64,000 nt of DNA from Pseudomonadales bacterium (GTDB lineage: Bacteria > Pseudomonadota > Gammaproteobacteria > Pseudomonadales > Halieaceae). The stretch lies in contig JACKNU010000009.1 of NCBI GenBank assembly GCA_024234675.1, forward strand, positions 1-64,000, read 5' to 3'. This document shows, in pieces, positions 59,420 through 64,000 of the stretch. The notes under the pieces were generated by a model that searched no databases, was not told where the DNA came from, and saw nothing but the letters and a program-made list of their open reading frames with translations. A program made the translations under genes and the position numbers. Every line of letters starts with the position of its first letter. Position 1 is the stretch's first letter.

Positions 59420-61500
59420 ATTTCCAGCGACTCCTGCACGGCGCGCTGTTGCTGGCGGCGCTGGCGCTGACGGCGTACCTGATCGCCGACTTCCTGCGCT
59501 ATGAACAGGCGCGCGAGAACCAGAGCATTCAACTCGGCGAGCAGGCGGGCACCCGGGTGGCCGAGGCCCTGGACGCCAGGCTCAACGCAATTTCCGCCAG
59601 GGCCAGGGCCTATGCGCAGGAAATCGTCGCCCTGGACAGCGAAACACAATTGCTGCAGAGCATCAGTGAGGAAAGCCAGCGCTTCCCCCTGCTGCTGGGC
59701 GTTACCGTGGCCTTCGAACCGGGCCAGTTTGGCGGCCGCGACCGCTATGCCCCGTTTTTTAACAAGAGCCGCGATGAATTCCAGTTTGTAGAGCGCAGCT
59801 ACGACTACACCGACCCACAGCTGGCTACCGCCGAATGGTATACCACCGTCATCGCTACCGGTGAGCCACAGTGGTCGGCGCCCTATTACGCGGAAGCGGC
59901 CGAAGCCATGGTGGTCGATTACGGCGTGCCGCTTATTGACGCCAGCGGGGAACTGATTGGCATGGTTGATTACACCATTGCCCTGAGCGACTTCACCCAG
60001 ATCGTCGACTCTCTCAGTATCGGCGAATCGGGTTACGGTTTTACCTACGACGCCCAGGGCGCCATTCTGTCCCACCCCAACCCGGATTACCTGCTCGACA
60101 ATGTCTTCCAGGAAAAGGACGGCAAGGACCGGGCCATCCTGGCCAAAATGCAGCATGAGCGGCAGGGTGTCGTTGCCTATAACAGCACCTATACCTACAA
60201 GTACTCCTGGTTTTTCTTCCGGGAACTCGAGTCAACCGGCTGGAAAAGCGTGCTGGTGTTCGCGGTGGACGATTTGCTGGGTGCGTCGGACGAGGGCAGG
60301 CGCAAGATTATTCACATCGCCCTGGGCGTCAGCCTGTTGCTGGTCGCATTCATGCTGCTGGCCATGGGGACGGGGAAGTACACGCTGGTGAAACTGTGGT
60401 GGCTGGTCGCGGCAATATCGATCATTGTGCTGGGCAATATTGTCCTTATCTGGCACCTGAACCTGAAAACCGACTTCTCGCTGCTGGACAGCAACCAGGA
60501 AAGAATTGTCAATCAGTCCATCCTCAAGAAGTACGTGGAACAATACGACCGGGATCTCCACAAACTGACCAACACCACCTACACCCGGGTGCCCACTGGC
60601 ATATTCGTCGAGTCCTATGAACTGAACTCCTTCGAAGCGAGCATTATCGGCAAGCTGTGGATGAAATACCCGCTGGCGCTCTACGACCGGGCGCCGCCGG
60701 CGTTTTACTTCCCCGGTGTATCCGCCATAGAGTCCCGCGGACTGGCGATCGAGCTGGTGTCCGAGACACCCTACGAGGACCATGTGCTGGTGACCTGGAA
60801 GTTCCGCGGCACCCTGGAGCAGGACTTCAGTTACCAGCAGTTCCCCTTTGAGCAAAATGATATTCGCCTGCTGATTTTTTACCCGGACTTCAGCAGGAAC
60901 ATTCTGCTGGTCCCGGACCTGGACAGCTATGACGTGCTCAACCCCTCGGCAAAACCCGGCCTCAGCGAGAGCATCAGTGTGCCCTCCTCGGAAACGATTT
61001 CGTCATTTTTTACCTTCGAAGAGATCGACTACAAGACCAGCTTCGGCAATGAGACCCTGGTCAAGAATTACCCTGCGCTTACCTTCAACATGGTCGCCAA
61101 GCGGATATGGCTCAGCCCCTTTATCGCCAATATCATCCCTATCCTGATAGTCGCACTGATCATGTTTATCGTCCTGTATGTGTCCTCCAACAAGGAGGAG
61201 GGAAGGACGGGGCTAACCACGATGAATGTCATACAGAGCTCGGCGGGGTTCCTGTTCATACTGGTGCTGGCGCATGTCAACGAACGCAATCGCATCGAAA
61301 CACCCGAAATCGCCTATATCGAACTGTTCTACTTTTCCATGTACGTTTTCATCACCCTGGAGGCCGTTGCGCTGGCTGCTTTGCTGCGGGGTACCAACTG
61401 GAAACTGTTCACCTACCGGGACAACCTGGCGCTGAAGCTGATGTTCTGGCCGGTGCTGGTATCGACCTGGCTGGCGCTCACCCTGTTGCGCTTCTACTGA
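59416..61500 (+). CDS. dCache sensor fused to a pentameric ligand-gated ion channel-like domain
   Basis: A 694-residue membrane protein. Segment 1 (8-26) is followed by a periplasmic dCache domain (about 30-285; WYTTVIATGEPQWSAPYY and VPLIDASGELIGMVDY), then two segments (298-318, 324-348). Residues 355-560 look like the pLGIC extracellular beta-sandwich, with GIFVESYELNSFEASIIGKL and the Pro-loop-like FSYQQFPFEQNDIRLLI. Four final segments (568-590, 599-621, 634-657, 672-691) fit M1-M4. No kinase, cyclase or methyl-accepting domain follows. The start is a TTG at 59416. The channel assignment is from pattern recognition, not a search. Confidence 0.72.
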   Translation: MNFQRLLHGALLLAALALTAYLIADFLRYEQARENQSIQLGEQAGTRVAEALDARLNAISARARAYAQEIVALDSETQLLQSISEESQRFPLLLGVTVAFEPGQFGGRDRYAPFFNKSRDEFQFVERSYDYTDPQLATAEWYTTVIATGEPQWSAPYYAEAAEAMVVDYGVPLIDASGELIGMVDYTIALSDFTQIVDSLSIGESGYGFTYDAQGAILSHPNPDYLLDNVFQEKDGKDRAILAKMQHERQGVVAYNSTYTYKYSWFFFRELESTGWKSVLVFAVDDLLGASDEGRRKIIHIALGVSLLLVAFMLLAMGTGKYTLVKLWWLVAAISIIVLGNIVLIWHLNLKTDFSLLDSNQERIVNQSILKKYVEQYDRDLHKLTNTTYTRVPTGIFVESYELNSFEASIIGKLWMKYPLALYDRAPPAFYFPGVSAIESRGLAIELVSETPYEDHVLVTWKFRGTLEQDFSYQQFPFEQNDIRLLIFYPDFSRNILLVPDLDSYDVLNPSAKPGLSESISVPSSETISSFFTFEEIDYKTSFGNETLVKNYPALTFNMVAKRIWLSPFIANIIPILIVALIMFIVLYVSSNKEEGRTGLTTMNVIQSSAGFLFILVLAHVNERNRIETPEIAYIELFYFSMYVFITLEAVALAALLRGTNWKLFTYRDNLALKLMFWPVLVSTWLALTLLRFY

Positions 61501-61573
61501 GCAGCGGCAACAGCGCCATGACCGCGGCAAGCTGCCTGCCGATCAGGCCGTGGAAGCCCGCGATCGATAGCCG

Positions 61574-62662
61574 CTAGTTATTATCCTGTGACTTGAGAAA
61601 TTCCGAAAATTCGGCTTCGTAGAGCCGGAAGAACACCAGGGCAATGGAAAAAATAATCGGGCCATAGATCAGCCCGGCCAGGCCGAAGACGTGCAGGCCG
61701 CCCAGCAGGGAGAAAAACACCACCACGGTTCCCATGCTCGAACCCTGCATGAACAGTGGGCGCAGGAAGTTATCCACCGACCCGATCACCACCACGCCCC
61801 AGACCAGCATGAATATCCCCCAGCCGGTTGCACCGCTGAGAAACAGGTAAATGGCCGCAGGCACCCACACCAGCGCCGTGCCAACCACCGGTATGAGCGA
61901 GCTGACCGCCATCATCGAGCCCCAGAACAGCGCCGGAATCCCCGCCAGGAAAAAACCGAACCCGCCCACAAAGCCCTGGGTAATGGCGGTGAGGAAAGAA
62001 CCCAGCAGCGCCGACTTGCTGACCTCCACAACCTCCTGCAGCAGGGCGTCTTCCTGGCTGCGGGAAAGCGGCAGGGCGTGGCGAATGAACTCAAACAGTT
62101 TGTTGTGGTCACGCAGCACGAAAAAAAGCACGAACAGGACCAGGCCAAAATCGACCAAAAAAGCCGTCACGCTGCCCAGCATGGCGGTGGAAACACCGGC
62201 AAACTGCTTGCCGGCGGCACTCGCCGCCGTGAGGGCCTGGGAACGGATTTTTTCCGGGTCCAGCGCATCGGCCGGTAAAACCCTGCCCAGCCAGGCCTTC
62301 AGCTCGAGCATCCACGGCTGCTGAAACAGCTCGTGCACATTCTCCCCCGTGGCCCAGTCCTTGACCATGAGGGAATAGGTGATGCCCTGCTTCAGGATAG
62401 CCGCCAGCACCATGGTTGCGGGTATCAGCAGGACCAGCGTCAACAGCAGGACGCTGAGCAGCGAGGCGATATTGTGCCGTCCGTTGAGTTTCGCGACCAG
62501 CCGCTCATGCAGCGGAATCGTCAGCATACCGATCAGGATGGCCAGGATGATGGGTTGCAGGAAAGGCTCTACCAGCAGGAAGCAGGCATACAGGGACAGC
62601 GCCAGGAACACCAGCAGCACCCACCTGTTGGGTTGGTCTTTCAGTAGGGGTTTTTCATCCAT
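61574..62662 (-). CDS. AI-2E family permease (YdiK/PerM-like)
   Basis: A 362-residue inner-membrane protein of the AI-2E transporter family. It has eight hydrophobic segments; the conserved centre includes GFVGGFGFFLAGIPALFWG and SLIPVVGTALVW, and the C-terminal FGLAGLIYGPII. Members move small molecules or ions; the AI-2 label rests on a few members only. It is convergent with the Cache-channel gene (73 bp). Confidence 0.92.
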   Translation of the reverse strand: MDEKPLLKDQPNRWVLLVFLALSLYACFLLVEPFLQPIILAILIGMLTIPLHERLVAKLNGRHNIASLLSVLLLTLVLLIPATMVLAAILKQGITYSLMVKDWATGENVHELFQQPWMLELKAWLGRVLPADALDPEKIRSQALTAASAAGKQFAGVSTAMLGSVTAFLVDFGLVLFVLFFVLRDHNKLFEFIRHALPLSRSQEDALLQEVVEVSKSALLGSFLTAITQGFVGGFGFFLAGIPALFWGSMMAVSSLIPVVGTALVWVPAAIYLFLSGATGWGIFMLVWGVVVIGSVDNFLRPLFMQGSSMGTVVVFFSLLGGLHVFGLAGLIYGPIIFSIALVFFRLYEAEFSEFLKSQDNN

Positions 62663-62718
62663 CCTTCATACCCGCTTGCCAGCCCTGGTCGTTACAGTAA
62701 CCTGCATCGGGCGCGTCG

Positions 62719-64000
62719 CTAATTGGGCCGCACCAGGTCGCCGGTATCAAAATCCACCTTCAGGCTGAACTGGATGCGGTAATCGGTACCGGTGTTACCG
62801 GAAATATCCTGGCGCTGGCCCCAGATGAACTCGGTGCCCAGCATGACGTGATCCCTGGGGTAGTGCAGCAGGTTGATCTGCGCAATCTGCCCTCGCTTGA
62901 ACTCGGTTTGGGCCTGGCCGTCAGTCGTATCCAGGTCGATCCCGGACCAGCCGAAGGAGGTCGACCACTTGTCATTCCAGTAGAGGTCGTAATAGGTACT
63001 GATGCCCAGGATGGGCACGGTCTCGGCCCCCGCCCGGAAAATATCCGCGGAGTCAGGGGCGATATCCAGGCCGCCGTCATTCATGTAGTTGCCGATACCC
63101 TCGCCGTACACTACCTGCAGCTTCAGCTGGTCCCTGCCCCGGGTAACGAGCCCGGCACTGGTGTTGACGCCCCAGCCGATTTTATAGTCCTTGTTGCCAT
63201 TGTCGAGCCGTTCGTAGCCGAGCTTGCGCACGATGCCGGCCACCTTGTAGTGGCCGAAATCGCCGCTGCCAAGGTAACTGGCGGTCAGGTCCGGCAGGTC
63301 GTTATAGGACTGGAATACCGTCTCCGCCGTGGAATCCACGGACTCGCAATCGGGGGCCGGATTCGGCAGCTTACAGTTGTCGGTATCACGGAACTGTCCC
63401 ACGGATAATGCCGTGCTGGGGTTTTCCAGGCTCACCGCGAATATGTCGTCGCCCATGGGGAAGCTGTAGCGCGCCTGCTTGTTGCGGTAGAACACCATGC
63501 CGGTGGGACCCCAGTAATCGATGGTATTGGGGAAGATGCCGATATCCATGAAGTTGGACCAGTACTGACCCATGCCGAAATCCTTGTAGGTCGCCCAGGC
63601 ATGGCGCACCCGCAGGGTGGTCTGGCCCTGGTCCGAGCCGACACCGAATAACTCACCCTCGAGGATGTAGGTGACGTCGTCGCCGTAACCGCCCCTGATG
63701 CCCAGCCGCGACTGGCGCACGCTGAACACGAAGTCGCCATTATTACCGTAAGCCCCGCTCTGGGTGGGAATGGTGGTCACCCGCAGGGTGTCCTCCCAGT
63801 TCGGGTCCACCCGCTTGAAATCATAGATCGCGTCCGCCATGACAAAACCGTACACCTCGGCGCTGAGCCTGTCCGGGGCCCCGGCGGTACCGGCCGTCGC
63901 CGGCATACTCCCGTAGTCTTCCGGGGGCGGCGGCTCTTCCGTCCCGAACTCCTGGGCGGTGGGAGACTGTTGCGGTTCAGGGGCAGCGGTCTGGGCCGCC
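62719..64000 (-). CDS. DcaP-like outer-membrane porin (5' end beyond window)
   Basis: At least 426 residues are visible; the frame runs off the window at 64000. The beta-strand-rich body (VYGFVMADAIYDFKRVDPNW, TLRVTTIPTQSG, and the final aromatic-ended strands) fits the DcaP trimeric porin group, which admits small carboxylates and drugs. The visible N-terminal part is Pro/Gln-rich. The signal peptide lies outside the window. Confidence 0.82.
   Translation of the reverse strand, partial: AAQTAAPEPQQSPTAQEFGTEEPPPPEDYGSMPATAGTAGAPDRLSAEVYGFVMADAIYDFKRVDPNWEDTLRVTTIPTQSGAYGNNGDFVFSVRQSRLGIRGGYGDDVTYILEGELFGVGSDQGQTTLRVRHAWATYKDFGMGQYWSNFMDIGIFPNTIDYWGPTGMVFYRNKQARYSFPMGDDIFAVSLENPSTALSVGQFRDTDNCKLPNPAPDCESVDSTAETVFQSYNDLPDLTASYLGSGDFGHYKVAGIVRKLGYERLDNGNKDYKIGWGVNTSAGLVTRGRDQLKLQVVYGEGIGNYMNDGGLDIAPDSADIFRAGAETVPILGISTYYDLYWNDKWSTSFGWSGIDLDTTDGQAQTEFKRGQIAQINLLHYPRDHVMLGTEFIWGQRQDISGNTGTDYRIQFSLKVDFDTGDLVRPN

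Overview
The window is high-GC chromosomal DNA from a free-living gammaproteobacterium. The 16S signature stretches, a WS/DGAT acyltransferase, a choline-type sulfatase, paired c-di-GMP turnover proteins and a Pseudomonas-like gene order (rrn, tyrS, M23 peptidase, anmK, erpA, bactofilin, DUF6776-type gene, argC) fit a marine lineage of the Cellvibrionales/Halieaceae type. That placement is inference from reading, not from a search. I see no phage genes, insertion sequences, integrases or CRISPR arrays.

Layout. 1-22.5 kb: housekeeping and signalling genes (DUF2288, MBL hydrolase, DAACS carrier, CPA1 antiporter, two paralogous DUF3391/HD-GYP proteins, an EAL protein, Tex, WS/DGAT, a RimK-like ligase with an unusual C-terminal RCK_C domain, sulfatase, MscS channel, two HAD phosphatases). 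22.9-28.9 kb, minus strand: a complete rRNA operon, 16S-tRNA-Ala-tRNA-Ile-23S-5S, with promoter, boxA sites, processing stems and terminator. Its 23S gene carries two intervening sequences, at helix 25 and helix 45. 29.1-38.2 kb: tyrS to argC, a ClC channel and hemJ. 38.2-42.6 kb, minus strand: an arsenic operon (arsR, GAPDH, arsJ, permease, thioredoxin-like protein) built around export of 1-arseno-3-phosphoglycerate. 42.7-46.7 kb: four overlapping genes, DUF3348, DUF802 (MotA/ExbB-like with a long coiled-coil tail), a MotB/OmpA-like protein and DUF2894. 46.7-51.9 kb: hemL, hemB, a secreted NTR-like protein, a NUDIX hydrolase and a ModF-like twin ABC ATPase. 52.2-59.2 kb, minus strand: an RND pump with its adaptor, a TPR lipoprotein and PBP1b. 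59.3-64 kb: a 29-codon leader ORF coupled to a 694-residue protein that joins a periplasmic dCache sensor to what looks like a pentameric ligand-gated ion channel, then an AI-2E permease and a DcaP-like porin cut by the window edge.

The two best candidates for undescribed biology are the Cache-channel fusion (59416-61500) and the four-gene stator-like cluster (42756-46668). Other points of interest are the doubly interrupted 23S gene, the RimK-RCK_C fusion, and a small family of palindromic intergenic elements whose conserved ends supply the stop codon of two neighbouring genes.
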